Source: Styela clava
Lineage: Eukaryota > Chordata > Ascidiacea > Stolidobranchia > Styelidae
Direction of reading: 5' to 3'
Length of the DNA: 64,000 bases
Assembly: GCF_964204865.1 (NCBI RefSeq)
Contig: NC_135250.1
Coordinates: forward strand, 29,937,395 to 30,001,394
The notes beneath the pieces are model-generated. The model ran no database searches and was not told the origin of the DNA. It worked only from the letters and a program-made list of their open reading frames with translations. Below are positions 21,150 to 39,313 of this stretch, one piece after another. Each line of letters opens with the position of its first letter. Positions within the stretch are counted from its first letter, which is position 1. The translations under genes were made by a program, and so were the position numbers.

Positions 21150-22601
21150 CATAGGTTCTCAAAGTGCTCCGTACGGAGCCCCAGGGCTCCGCGAGAGAAA
21201 CCCAGGGGCTCCGCGAGCTATTCGATTACTTTTCAAAATAATGACTAGTTTTGTAACTGTTCAAAGAAGCAATAACAGCTTTGATAAAATTTGACAACAA
21301 TATAGCCTCGAAATATGGCAAAGAGGCGGAATTAAAAAATGACATTATTTATAAGCTGGAGCGCAGCCAGGATTCTCAAGAGGTGGGGATTTGAATCGGA
21401 AATTTCCGCGCACCATTCTTTGCGATTATAAAAAATGGATAACGAGATTTGTGTTGCGTAAAATATTCAATGTATGGCCGATGCGAGCATTTAAAGTGTC
21501 TTGTCGTAATAATTCAATTGTACTCATAGTTACACAAGTTTCATTCGAGATTACTATTAGGATTACTAAAATGAAAGAATACTATTCTAAAATAACATAA
21601 AATACGTGATAAACTGCCAACTATAAATAAATTGGAGTCGTATTTTTGCGATCTTGGAATTTGTCAAACTTGATTTGTTCTTTTGCACTCGAGATTATTA
21701 TTAAGCAAGATATCGCCGTTTAAAAAATCACAAGATCTGGGCAAAATACGATTGAAATTTATTTTGCATGCGGCTCCGTCGGTAGTTTCAGAATAAAAAA
21801 AGGTAAATCGCGCACACAATTGACTGTGTTTCGATTTCGCAGGTACTATATATACGATGAATAACCAAAGAAAACCCAACATAACACCAAATTTTGTGAT
21901 TTACAATGCCTATAAGAGCGTTTTTAATCTGACGTGAGTCTGCTAAAACCAAACTTATAGTGTGATCTTTTATTTTAAGTTTTAATATTTTAGAATGCCG
22001 TTTTTCAATCAAGAAATTTGAGTTGCGGATTTACCTCTTTATTCTTAATTATTATTTTTAGCATTTCGTCGCCGATGACTATATGGTAACAAATTTTTCA
22101 CATTGAACTCATAATTCCCCACGAGGACAAAAAAGCAATTATCGTCGTCATTGTGAAACAAAACATGTATATGCCGAAGAAAATTTTTGATTTAGGGAGA
22201 ATGAACACCGGCGTAAAGATGTTTAAAAACATGCCATGCTGACGAAAACTATCGGTGATTGTAACAAAATGCAATCGCGCACGCTAATAGCGGCCTTTTG
22301 AGTCTTCCGAAAATTTCAAAAGGGAAAAGATTCGACCCCTAGTTTATCAATATGTTTGTCAAGTGTCAAATTTACAGCTTTAGTAAGAGTATATATAATT
22401 TATCTTTAAAATTTTGATTTATTTATGACTTGCATTAACCCCATTAAAAAAAAGGTTTAGCATTTAAATTAAGTTAAGTACTTTTAACTTACTCAGGAAT
22501 ATTTATCGGAAAGCTACAATTTTGACATTTCTTTTGGGGCTCCGCGAATAATAATCAACCTTTTCAGGGGCTCCGCAACACTAAAAGTTTGAGAACCCCT
22601 G
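21150..22601. mobile_element. hAT-like element, second of a tandem pair (1,452 bp)
   Basis: Same ends and same interior order as 19953-21141, flanked by CTCTAGAG at 21142-21149 and 22602-22609. It carries about 280 bp extra between about 22120 and 22400 (starting GACAAAAAAGCAATTATCGT), absent from the first copy, so the first copy is an internal deletion derivative or the second has an insertion. No intact ORF. Confidence 0.86.
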
Positions 22602-22605
22602 CTCT

Positions 22606-22716
22606 AGAGTCTAGAAGTATGTGCAGCAATATGTCGCACAACCTGAACCCGCTACACACACACACACACTATTTTCAGGTTGTGCGCCATCTTGGTGCAC
22701 ATACTTCTGGAGGCCC
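22606..22716. mobile_element. Family I MITE, short form, at the edge of the hAT pair
   Basis: TCTAGAAGTATGTGCAGCAA to CACATACTTCTGGAGGCC, with CGCACAACCTGAACC and a (CA)6 run in the centre. Its left boundary overlaps the hAT target duplication, so it landed exactly at that site. Confidence 0.7.
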
Positions 22717-23059
22717 CTTTCTACCTAACCCTAAAGCCAACCATATCCATATGGAAAATGTTCTAAATTATGGTACCCAAAATGTGTCACCAGCAGGGGC
22801 GGACCTGCCATTACAGCATTACTGGCTACATACGTTGGTTTGTGTTTTTAATTTGCTGCCGTGGTACTCCAACTCAAAACAAGGTGCCCCGAACTCATTG
22901 CAAAATTTTTTTCTGCTTCACACTGTTTCCCTCTGTTTTGCGCTCTTTCGCTCCTGTTTTGCGCTGTTCCCCCACTGTTTTGCGATGTTTCCCTCTGTTT
23001 TGCGCTCTTTGCGGTGTTTCGCGCTGTATTCAGTAAGTAGTAAGACCGCTACCAGTAGC

Positions 23060-23902
23060 CGTATCGGAGAACTAACAACTCGACTACACGGCTAAATAAC
23101 CAGAGACAACTCGATTGCCAGGGATAGAAGTAACGGTACGAGGACTGTCGTAGCTTTTCCAGATCATGTGGCGATGATGCATCCTTCATGATTCTGTTCC
23201 AGCGTGAATTGAAATACTTGAATCAAGTCACGCCTGTATTACCAGATCAGGTACTGCAGTCTCGCGTTTTTCATAAAAAACTTTTGCACGCGGTCCATCG
23301 ACGTTCGCAGAGCACGAGATCCGCCGATATGCTTTTACGGAACCACCACAAGGTGGCAAATTTTAATTTAGGGGAACAGACACTATTCAATCTTGAACAT
23401 TATGTAGACTTTTAATTGACGTTCATGCTATTTTGCACTGGTTTAATCTCAGTTCATATTCTACCGCAAAGAATTCTACATTAAAACAAAACTTTTTGGC
23501 ATTCACATTTTCAACTCCACAACTGAAAATCAATAACAAAGATTCAAGTTGCCAGAAGTATAAAAGATTTTCAACAGTGTTTCATTACTACAAATTACAT
23601 GTATATCATCCAACTCCATAAATATATTATTCAGTAGTATGTCAGTCATAAATTACAGTAAACACTCATATTTAAATTTTATATCTAATATCTAATACTA
23701 GAGGATTTTATTCGGAGCAATCGCTTTCAAATATCTGGCAACGCAAAGTCCAACATCTGTGTAGTTTGTGCAGTCATCAATAATGAAACGATTTATCGTA
23801 AGATATTGGTAAAACATGTCACGTATTATCAGTGGCGCTGCTTTACCTGTTTGTGTGCGCCGATAAAACTTATTAATTCTTTAAAATAAAGAATAATCGT
23901 GC
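23060..23902. other. Upstream region of the Rab39-like gene
   Basis: No recognised repeat. One modest open frame (23188-23415) has no homology that I recognise and no splice context. The promoter must lie in this interval, but I see no convincing TATA box. Confidence 0.4.
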
Positions 23903-23953
23903 ATGAGGGCGGCACAAAGACTTAGTTTAGGCTGTTGTGGACCGACTTTTTCG

Positions 23954-30373
<6,420 letters not shown>

Positions 30374-32189
30374 TGTTGTTTTGTGTTTTTATCGACAGAA
30401 TTTATGGTTCAGTGAGCAAGGTATAAAACAGAATTTCATGAGTTACGCTTGAATAAGCAAGGATTATTCAGGGTACAAAACAAAACTGTTTTTAGTATTT
30501 GCTTAAACATGAGAGCAATGCTCAAATATAGGGTCACGATTCAAAAATTATTTTTCCCTACCCCCTCACCTGTAGTGTATTAAATAAGTTGGACAATGCC
30601 AAATAGTAAATCCCAGTCCTTTATGTATTTTCTTAATTATTAGTGGAAAACATAAATCACACGATTTCGAAAGAATACATGAGATCAGGGAAACATCGCC
30701 TTTGCATAACAATGTCGACTATAATCGTAAGACCCGAAAAACGGCGAACTTGCATCTAAATGTTTAGCATTTTTAACATAAACAAGGGTTGCGGAAAATT
30801 TTAATATATTAAAAGGGGTGATATTTTAAGTTTTGGAAACCCCAGAAGGGCAATGCCAAACCAGTCTTCTAACTTTTTACAAATCGTTGGCCGCTCCGCA
30901 TTTGGATCGGAGCTTTGCAATGCCTTAATTAATTCTGCATCAAATATGTCACATTACATTAGTCGTGGAATGATTTTGACCAGGCAATTATTATTTTTAA
31001 TTGCCTTATGAATTTTGCAGGCATTGTCAAGTTCGGGAGGAACTGGTCCTTAAAGTAAAAAATAGTGGTTCTTGTTTTTAATTAGCTGTTTTGTGCAGAG
31101 TATTGATCAGAGTAAACATTTTAAAACACTCAAAAACAAATCGAGATGTTGCATTACATTAGCCATGAAATGATTTTGTTCAGCCAATTATCATAATTGA
31201 TTATCATAAATGAATATTGATTACCTCATTTTTAATCAATCAGAATAGCGGTACATATGTCTAGGTGTTTTATCTGTGACTGTAAATCTATAAAATATGA
31301 AACTGAAAGTGTTTTTGCGAACGCTATTGAAGTAGCGTCAAATTTTCTTTGCCTGTATGATGAAAATCATTATTGAAAATGTCGTCCTAATCATGCCTGA
31401 CTACCGCCCCTTCCTATCTGCCTTTTGACTGACTAAGGATAATGCAGAAAGAATCATAAATGGCTATACTGAATTTTTCAAATATCAAAACATCATACTT
31501 TTACGGATTTTATTCTGTATCGATTTACGGATTTTATTCTGACCAAAGTCAGACTTCTTCAGACAAACAGTTTACAACAGTTGTTGTACTTGTACCTGTG
31601 AAAATTTATAAAGTATGATACAATACTTTTAAACCAACAATGTACAAATAAAATCTTAATTTTGAATCATATTTGTTTATCATATATAGCGTTACCCTAC
31701 TGTGTAAATATTGCTCAATTAAATTAATTAACCGTCCTTAATTAACGTGCTTTTCAATCTTTCATACTTTTTTTCTCATATTGCACTATATTGCTTGGTA
31801 CTCTTTTATACTTACCTGATCCGACTTTGTTTTTTATTGCTGGTTTCACCTGTTATTTAGATTAGCCATGGGTAACTCAGTGAAAGTTCTACCTATCATA
31901 TATTTGACATGGATAAGATTGGGCAAGTCTGATTTGCGACAATTGCTAAAATTAAATTTTTTCTATTTTTGAGAGGGTGCTTGTGACTTTGCGCATAGAT
32001 GACTCTCGCATGTTATTTAGATTATGGGCATCTCCATAGGAGCGCTTCTCAAACTGTGTTCCACAGTAAACTGCTGTTCTGCGAGCTTCTTTGAAGCGAA
32101 CAGGGATCAGAATTGCGACTAATTGGTTGAATTGCTAAGAATTGGTCGTCATGACGATCTCGGTCGTACTTTGACGACCCTGGGTATTA
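30374..32189. other. 3' flank of Rab39, no further gene
   Basis: Includes the probable 3'UTR; a canonical AATAAA lies at 31647-31652, about 1.27 kb after the stop. Repeats of a TTGCATTACATTAGYCRTGRAATGATTTTG-like phrase occur near 30950 and 31145 (described, not continuous). No ORF of note. Confidence 0.45.
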
Positions 32190-32197
32190 AATTTGTC

Positions 32198-32301
32198 AGC
32201 GCTCCAGAAGTATGTGCACCAAGATGGCGCACAATCTGAACCCTAACTTGGTACTATTTTCAGGTTGTGCGCCATCTTGGTGCACATACTTCGGGAGCTC
32301 C
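32198..32301. mobile_element. Family I MITE, short form (104 bp)
   Basis: Perfect AATTTGTC duplication (32190-32197 and 32302-32309). Ends AGCGCTCCAGAAGTATGTGC and CACATACTTCGGGAGCTC, with CAAGATGGCGCACAATCTGA inside. Confidence 0.92.
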
Positions 32302-32445
32302 AATTTGTCTCCCAACTGGCGACAAACAGGCCTTGCTATCTAAACAGCAACCGTTGTTTGTTGATGAATTACATGCTTGTCTAATGCTTAGTTTAGATCA
32401 GCACAGTTAAAGCCAGTCCTGCCCAGTCCTACACATCACTTGTAT

Positions 32446-32892
32446 CAGTGGTTCCCAACCTTTTTAGACTCGTGACCCCCTTACCGGAGGCTTCCATCAC
32501 CAATGGCCCCCTGTTATCATTTCTGTGGTATTTACAGTGTTATTTTAATTGTTAGATTCCAAGTTTTATTATGTTCACCAAATTTTGCGTCTAAAATTGT
32601 GGCCCCTCCAACCCCAACCCCTCTGTGGCATCCTTGGGGGCGTTCCAGAAGTATGTGTACCAATATGGAGGTAACTAATTTTGTTGGCCTACTTTACATC
32701 AGGTTGTGTAAAAGAACTGAAACCTATGGACGGGGGTTATATTCACTTGGATGACACACACAGTCACCGAACTCGTAATAGAGCTAAAATAAGGAAAATC
32801 GGAATAAAATTATGGTCTAACCTAACTTGGTACACACTACGGGGGCACTTCCTTGAGGGGAGGGGGAACGGGCCCCCATTTGGGAACCACTG
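32446..32892. mobile_element. hAT-like MITE interrupted by a family II MITE
   Basis: Ends CAGTGGTTCCCAACCTTTTT and TTTGGGAACCACTG, flanks ACTTGTAT and ACTTATAT (one mismatch). A family II copy (32638-32854) splits it at GCATCCTTGGGGG. Confidence 0.88.
32638..32854 (+). mobile_element. Family II MITE nested in a hAT-like MITE
   Basis: GGGGCGTTCCAGAAGTATGT, CAATATGGAGGTAACTAATT, CATCAGGTTGTGTAAAAGAA, CCGAACTCGTAATAGAGC and CACACTACGGGGGCAC. A later insertion than its host element. Confidence 0.82.
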
Positions 32893-33295
32893 ACTTATAT
32901 CTTTTTTTTTACCTCATTTCTCTGTACAGAATTAATATTTTCAATAAAAATAGGTGTTGTCGTGTCTCTATCAGTGTTATTCGTTCATATTTTCATACTT
33001 TTTTTATCAAATTTTCTGTGATAACCATATTATGTTTCCGTTTTATTTCCATGACTGTGTTTTGAAATTCATTTAGTTTGTTCCAGCAGTATTTCACCTT
33101 CAATCATGGCTTCTCCCCGGAAATGACCAGAATTAAATTATTGACTCGTTGATATAAGGATGTTTTAAATAAGTTTCAGTTGTTTCATAATGTCCTATAT
33201 TCTATTTGCGATAGTTTAAGTTGCAGGCGACAAAATCGTGTTAGGCTTGAATGCATTCTCATCAAAAATAATGGGAATTCTGACTGAATATAGAA

Positions 33296-34862
33296 AAATG
33301 AAAAAAAAATTTGAATTTTTACCCTGTTTAAAAATATTACTTTAAAAGGGCATCAAAGCGTTCGTCTCTTGGTTTGCACACAAAAGTTTCAGATTCCCAA
33401 TTCCGTCTTAGTATTCAAGTTAACTTCTGACTTAAGTTTTATGCTGTTATGACGCTATTGATATAATTGAGTAGAGAACGGCCAACCTGAAATTTCTCTT
33501 TTTTTGATATAATTATAACCCTTACATACCAATGACTGCGAATGCCTGTTATGTTGATGTCCCACCTTTTCAACCTAACCCAATACGAACATCATAAGAA
33601 AATCAGTGAGTGACAGGTCCATATTGGTTAATTGTTTGATATCTGCCATTTCAGGGGGCGTTATTACTCTTCATATGTTTAATACTTTGCAGTATTTCTT
33701 CATTATAGTTTTATGGTACATTTTATTACCTCTCAGATGATCAGATTTTATTGATAATATTTTAACAAATTTGCACTATAACAAAACAGCATACAAGGCC
33801 ATGTATCTGGAGAATTTTATTGGCCTATTTTTCCCTGACTCATATCTTATCGATAAATTTTGGTCCCGGGTATAATTAATCCGTTTTGTCGACTTTACCT
33901 AACAAAGCACCCACTTTGACTCTAAGCAAGGGTTCTTGAACCCTGACCCCTCGGCCAAAACTGTTCTCTAGGGGGCAACAAGTAAAACCCTTCGCTAGTT
34001 ACCATTTTTGCTTCCATTTGACGGCTTTTATATTATTAAACATATCGCATTTAACATAACTGATGGAAATCTGGTAGAAGCAAAACAAATCCCATATTCG
34101 ACATGGACTGGTAACCTATATGGTTAAGTCGTCTTAACAACTTTCCTCTCCGTCGGAATAAAAAAGAAATCTGCATCAAAATTTTTATAACAGCAGGGGT
34201 CACAAGCGTTGTGGAATCTTTGAGAGGGGTCACAGCTCTTAAATGTTTGGAAACCACTGCTCTAAGCCACTTCAAATAAAGTTCGTTGACCATCTTACAT
34301 AGGTTTCAATTTTATACATTTCATTCATTGCACATCGTTTTTTCAATGTCCTAAACGTTATTTTTTTGTGTAAATTTTCCATGTTTTGAACTGTGTTTTA
34401 TTTCATTTTTATCTTCATAAGCTGGTGAATAAGCACTGTTATTATTTTTTGTTGTAAATTGTTTTCAAAATAAAATATTGGAAATCGTAGATTGTGAAGT
34501 TTTTCACGTTTGTAAATCTCAGTTCATGGACGGATTGGCGCACGAGATCGTAGCCAGCACATTATTTTGGGGAGGAAGGGCGACAAAGACGTAAGAATTT
34601 ATGACTCGATGCGAACGCCGTAAAATTGCATTTGAAAAAATATATATTTTGGAAAAAAAATGAGGGGGAGGGTGCATTTTTTTTGTAATACGACGCCTTT
34701 TGCTCTGAGCAAAGCTAGATAAAAGCACTGGTATCTAAAAGCACTGGTATCTAATAATATCTTAGAGTCTCTCTACAGACTTACTTAGCTGTCGAACTTA
34801 TCCAACCTGCAAAAGCGCGCCTATCCATTTGTCTCGGTTGGTTCATTTGGAGAAAAAAATAT
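33296..34862 (+). repeat. Tandem segmental duplication, unit 1
   Basis: About 1.57 kb nearly repeated at 34893-36448. Shared landmarks in order: TTGAATTTTTACCCTGTTTA, GGGCATCAAAGCGT, CGTCTCTTGGTTTGCACACA, ATGACGCTATTGATATAATT, GCATACAAGGCCATG, GTATAATTAAWCCGTTTTGT, CATGTTTTGAACTGTGTTTT, GGTGAATAAGCACTGTTATT and CTGTCGAACTTATCCAACCT. A SINE fragment at 34080-34165 has a counterpart in unit 2, so it predates the duplication. No gene seen. Confidence 0.88.
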
Positions 34863-34892
34863 TGACAGGAAAAGTCAGTTTTCAGTAAATCG

Positions 34893-36448
34893 ATCAAAAA
34901 TTTGAATTTTTACCCTGTTTAAAAATATTACTCTAAAAGGGCATCAAAGCGTACGTCTCTTGGTTTGCACACAAAAGTTTCAGACTCCCAATTCCATCTT
35001 AGTATTCAAGTTGCTAAATTCCGACTTAAGTTTTATGCTGTTATGACGCTATTGATATAATTGAGTAGGAAATGGCCAACTTGAAAGTTCCATTTTTTTT
35101 TTAAATAACTATAATCCTTACATATCAATGGCTGCTTGACTGTTATCATGAGAGAATCAGTGAGTGACCAGTCAATTGTTTGATATCTGCTATTTCTGGG
35201 GGTGGTATTACACTTCATATCTGTTAACAATTTGCAGTATTTCTTCATCCTAGTTTTACGGTACTTTTAATTTTTATTACCTCTCAAATAATCAGTTTTT
35301 ATTTATTTTATTTGAACATATTTGCACCCAAACTAAACAGCATACAAGGCCATGCGTCCGTGTAATTTTACTGGCCATTTTACCTTATCGATTTGGGAAT
35401 TTTGGTTCAGGGTATAATTAAACCGTTTTGTCGACTTTTCCCAAAAGAGCACCCACAAGCCAGGGTTCCTAAATCCCGACTCCTCCATCAAGTAAAGTAA
35501 AGCCCTTGCTAGGTACCATTTTTGCTTTGTTTGACAGCGTTTATATTATTAAACATAGCGTATTCAACAGAACTGATGGAAACGTGACAATGCAAAAAAC
35601 TAATCTCATACCCAACATGGGGATAGTAACCGGATGATAGGCCATGCTTCGTCATATGATTAAGCCGTCTTGTCGGCTTTCCTCTCCGATGGGATAATAT
35701 TGCTACAAATATTTTTACGAACATATGCTGACCATCTTACACCTTCATTTCACATCGTATTTTTAATGTCCTAAACGTTACTTTTTTTGTGTAAATTTTC
35801 CATGTTTTGAACTGTGTTTTATTTCATTTTTTCTTAACGAGCTGGTGAATAAGCACTGTTATTAGTTTTTGTTGTAAATTGTTTTCGAAATCGAATTATT
35901 GGAAATTGTAGCTTGTAATTTTTGAAGGTTGTCACGTTTGTAAATTTCAGTTCAGTAACGGATTGACGCGACGGTCGGCGCAGAAAAACGTACATAGCTA
36001 GCCCAACATTTTTGATAGTCAGTCAGTAGGTTATTTTATCACAAACCGAATGTAAACATTGACGAACAAAATTGAAAAAAATAAAAAAAATTACATTTCA
36101 GTGTGAAGGGAGACGCGATAAACCAGAGATGGTTATCGAGCAGCGTCACCTTTGAGGCAGTGAGTCTAATATTAAATCATAATGAGAAAGAAGTCAAACC
36201 TAGAATACTAACAAAAGCCGGACTTGAGACGCCGTTAAGCGACCCGGTAACCCGGATCGTTTTTTTTTGAATAATGACATAATACTATGCTTACTCTTGC
36301 CTTTTGCTCCGAAGTCCGAACAAGGCTAGATAAATGAAACCACTGATATCTACAATATCTTAAAGGATCTCCATACAGACGTACTTCGCTGTCGACTTAT
36401 CCAACCTACAAAAGCGTGACTTTCCATCTATCCTCGTTGGTTGATTTG
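34893..36448 (+). repeat. Tandem segmental duplication, unit 2
   Basis: Counterpart of 33296-34862, with the SINE fragment at 35599-35702. Substitutions and several indels separate the units; unit 1 has an extra GGTCACAAGCG...GGAAACCACTG hAT end at 34195-34262 and unit 2 an extra segment near 36000-36240. Confidence 0.88.
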
Positions 36449-37345
36449 GTGGAAGGATTGTTCCATTACATTTCGACCCGTACTTTGAACCCACGACAAT
36501 TGGACCTATGGAAATTTGTTCCTACGGATATTTGAACCCATACTAACCCTAACCCATTTTGTGGCAATTTGTGACAAACTCGTAGGGCGACTTTAGGTCA
36601 AGTCTCTGGGTATATTTTGTCTTCATATATTGGTAAGAGCTGAAAATACTGCCTCGCACATGTGGGTCGTTGCAAAAAGCAATATAATTTTTAATTGGTT
36701 TTTCTAACAGCAATGGATCTTCGTCCGCAACGCTCAACCAAAAAAAAGAATTGATTTTTAGTTTGAATCCATCAGACTCTTTTCATATCGTTGCGGACCC
36801 CTGTGCAGTCATCACGCACCCCAGTTTGGGAAACTCTGGTTTGGGTAGCCTATTTCCTCCTATTTCAAATAAGCATTTCAATTGTTGTATTGTAACGAGT
36901 TTAATTCAATATAACAATCTACCAAGTTGAAAAACCAAGATGAGTTCTTATAACACACAATACATGAAGATAGAGAGGATCGACACGACCATTACATCTT
37001 GTGACATGTTGCATAAACGTTAATTCAGTTTTTGGTTCAATGTAGGTTTTGGCCCAATTAGTAACAACGTGTTATAATTTACAGCGATTTTTCCGGATTA
37101 GAAAATTTTTTTTGACCAGTTGGGATTTATTAGATTCATCATTTTCATGGTTACTGTTATAATTACTAATATTCCCTACAGTGGCATCGGGTTGATCCCG
37201 ACTTGGTAAATATCGATATAAAGCATAAGCAATTTTATATGCTACTGTACATGTGTGCCAAGTTTCATGCTTGCATCCAAAAGTGCATGATTTTACCTCT
37301 TATCCGTTAGACTAGGAAGCATTCCTACCTTCGGAAAAGGTTGAG
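36449..37345. other. Intergenic, no gene
   Basis: A fragment of the TTTGAACCCA element lies at 36463-36556 (CGTACTTTGAACCCACGACA). The rest is AT-rich and unassigned, apart from CACCCCAGTTTGGGAAACTC near 36820, a hAT-like end. Confidence 0.45.
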
Positions 37346-38864
37346 TCAAAGTTCGAAAATAAATCGAGAAACTAGCCCAATCAAATTATTTATAGCGGTC
37401 AAAGTAAGCAACCAACATACGAGATGTAGGAATGTATTTCGCCCTTTGTTATAGTGAGCCGCGATGAGCCAATTTATAAAAATGCCAAATCTCTCCCCTA
37501 GCGGCAATTCTATTCCCAAGAAATAGGCAAGAGGCGTCATTGTTATAACCAAAACGAAGTTCAATTTAGATTCGTATCTGAGACGAAGGTCGGCTGTGGG
37601 GGTGTTCACCAACGTAGTCCATGCACAAAACCAGACGGTGATGAGGTAAACCTTTACGAAATTGTAGGTCAACGAGATCAGCCACGGAATCCACCCCTTT
37701 TTCTAAAGGAAATACTCCATTTGAATACTGAGTAACCACGGAATAGTTCTTTACGGCCTATTAATAAATATATGTCAGAAGAAGTCGTGAAATGACTCAA
37801 CAACTATTTAGAAATGAAAGTATTCAACGCTCCTGAAGTATGTGCACCAAGATGGCGGACAGCATAACGTAGCATGTCTACCAGGTTAGGATAAGGCCAT
37901 AATTTGATTCAAATTTTCCTTACTTTAGTTCCTTACTTTAGTACTTTAGCAAATATAAATATATTGAAAGGCGTATACTAAGTATTCTTTATGCTTCGTG
38001 TTAGTACTATATATATATACAAGCCCTGTTAGGTCGTACTAAGCGTTCATACGTTCGTCACCGCACCTCAGATGATCCTGCGCGGGGTCGCAGGTTCGAA
38101 TCCCATGCGGGGATATTTATGTGCGAGAGGATTGCTGGACTCCTCGCCGCCTCGCTTTCTTTACCATCAGTTCCATTCTTTCGAAAAACAAATAACTAAC
38201 TAATCCCATATACCCGACATGGAATGGTAATCGGACGAGAGGCCGTGGTTCGCCATATGGTTAAGCCGTTTTATCGGTTTTCTTCTCTCCGGGATAAATT
38301 TTTAAATTCTATTTTATATTTCTTGTAGGCAACAACTGAATACCTGATCTTTTTCCTGAACATTGAGCAAACGGATAATTGTGTAATTAACTTGAATTGC
38401 ATCGTGATCATAAGATGTCTGGGAATAGTCAGTGTCATTACAAGCAGGACAATACGTTCTGAAAATAAAAATAGAAGGCGTATAACTATAATAAAACAAG
38501 AGAGTTATGCTCAAATATATGAACATGCGGAGGTCCTAACTTTTCCAGGTCCTGTGAGGATCATCAATTATTATCCATGATTGAGTAATACCAAGTTAAT
38601 ACCAACGGACCCGAGTCACTCTTATATTACCGATTAGGTACCAATGTCTAACGTTCCCCATAAAAAAACTTCCCACTTTTGCTAGTCATAAGCAACGATT
38701 TTTCCTTAACTGACAAAAATATGAAAATCCTACCCATCTGGTCCTACTTGCTCGAAAGTGCAAACTTTGCAAAAGGTGTGCTGGCATCGAAGCATTCGAG
38801 GTTCCCTCAGTCCAGTTGTTTCGAATCTTGTTTTACAAGAAGAGCAACTCAATATTTCATCCAT
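37346..38864 (-). CDS. RING-finger membrane protein, copy 1 (3 exons)
   Basis: Exons (minus) 38734-38864, 38344-38458 and 37346-37702 join in frame to 200 aa. The RING-HC ligands are C7, C10, C27, H29, C32 and C35 in exon 1 (CSSC ... CQHTFCKVC), then CPAC at 47-50 in exon 2, so the finger is split by intron 1. A linker TSYDHDAIQVNYTIIRLL follows, then exon 3 with hydrophobic stretches at about 93-112 (YNFVKVYLITVWFCAWTTL), 152-170 and 175-192. The conserved RYESK and MTPLAYFLG motifs lie between the first two. RING-HC domains recruit E2 enzymes; with membrane segments this predicts a membrane-anchored ubiquitin ligase. No B-box or coiled coil is seen. The start has A at -3 and G at +4. Intron 2 carries a SINE on the opposite strand, and intron 1 is mostly a family III fragment. 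The family is not one I can name. Confidence 0.78.
37829..37935. mobile_element. Family I MITE, half copy
   Basis: ACGCTCCTGAAGTATGTGCA, CAAGATGGCGGACAGC and GGTTAGGATAAGGCCATAAT, then it breaks off at TAGTTCC. Intron 2 of RING copy 1. Confidence 0.7.
38024..38320 (+). mobile_element. tRNA-derived SINE in intron 2 of RING copy 1
   Basis: Perfect GTCGCAGGTTCGAATCCCAT, GAGAGGATTGCTGGACTCCT, CATACCCGACATGGAATG-like body (shifted by TA) and CCGGGATAAATTTTTAAATT tail. It ends about 23 bp from the exon 2 donor. The tRNA-like head is eroded. Confidence 0.82.
38492..38733 (+). mobile_element. Family III fragment in intron 1 of RING copy 1
   Basis: AACAAGAGAGTTATGCTCAA then ATATATGAACATG, and further in AAAAAAACTTCCCACTTTTG, a phrase also in the copy at 8977-9190. 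It fills nearly the whole intron. Confidence 0.6.
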
Positions 38865-38899
38865 TCTTTATTTATCTATTCGGACAGAAATTAATTGCT
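38865..38899 (-). promoter_or_regulatory. Conserved leader with acceptor upstream of RING copy 1
   Basis: In gene orientation GATAG then CAATTAATTTCTG and AGATAAATAAAG, 33 nt from the putative AG to the start codon. Similarity to copies 2, 3 and 5 stops at the AG. Confidence 0.45.
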
Positions 38900-39097
38900 A
38901 TCAGTGATTCCAAACCAGAGGGGTAATTTTGGCAATTTTTACAGGGTAATCAGGACGGGGTCTCGTGCTGTTACATACCTGAATAACTTCTAGTTTGCGT
39001 GGCTAAACAATTATTGGATATATCATTCCTGACCCCCACCTGATTGCTTCATAAAAAAATTACGTCACTGCGACTGCAAAGTTACTGAATGGAATAC

Positions 39098-39313
39098 GGG
39101 TACTCCAGAAGTATGTATGTGAACCAAGATGTCGGACACCGGAACGTAGTATGTGTACCAAGTTAGGGTTAGGCCGTATGTTTTTACGGTTCGGGGGAGT
39201 TTGGGGACTAGCCAAGTGGCTCCTGTAGTATTTGTACCTGGAATTATGGCCTAACCTTGTACACATACTACGTTTTGGTGTCCGTCATCGTGGTTCACAT
39301 ACTTCGGGATTAC
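39098..39313. mobile_element. Family I MITE, long form, diverged
   Basis: GGGTACTCCAGAAGTATGTA with an ATGT duplication, CCAAGATGTCGGACACCGGA, GGACTAGCCAAGTGGCTCC and an end ATACTTCGGGATTAC. Confidence 0.78.

Larger units (their letters stand above)
19717..23049. mobile_element. Composite element with 9-bp duplication and subterminal repeats
   Basis: Flanked by TACCAGTAG at 19708-19716 and 23050-23058. The inverted ends AGGTCTTACTACTTACTGAA and its complement continue into subterminal repeats of the type GCGCAAAACAGAGGGAAAC (about 100 bp on the left, about 140 bp on the right). Removing the two hAT copies and the MITE inside leaves about 0.6 kb, so the original was a non-autonomous element. 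The superfamily is not certain; 8-9 bp duplications fit hAT-like or related cut-and-paste transposons. A long open frame at 22589-23095 is only the subterminal repeat read through. Confidence 0.85.

Noticed and set aside
22589..23095. 168-codon open frame, the longest on the plus strand
   Set aside because: It runs across a MITE, unrelated sequence and the subterminal repeats of the composite element (the FALFRSCFALF-like part is the repeat translated).
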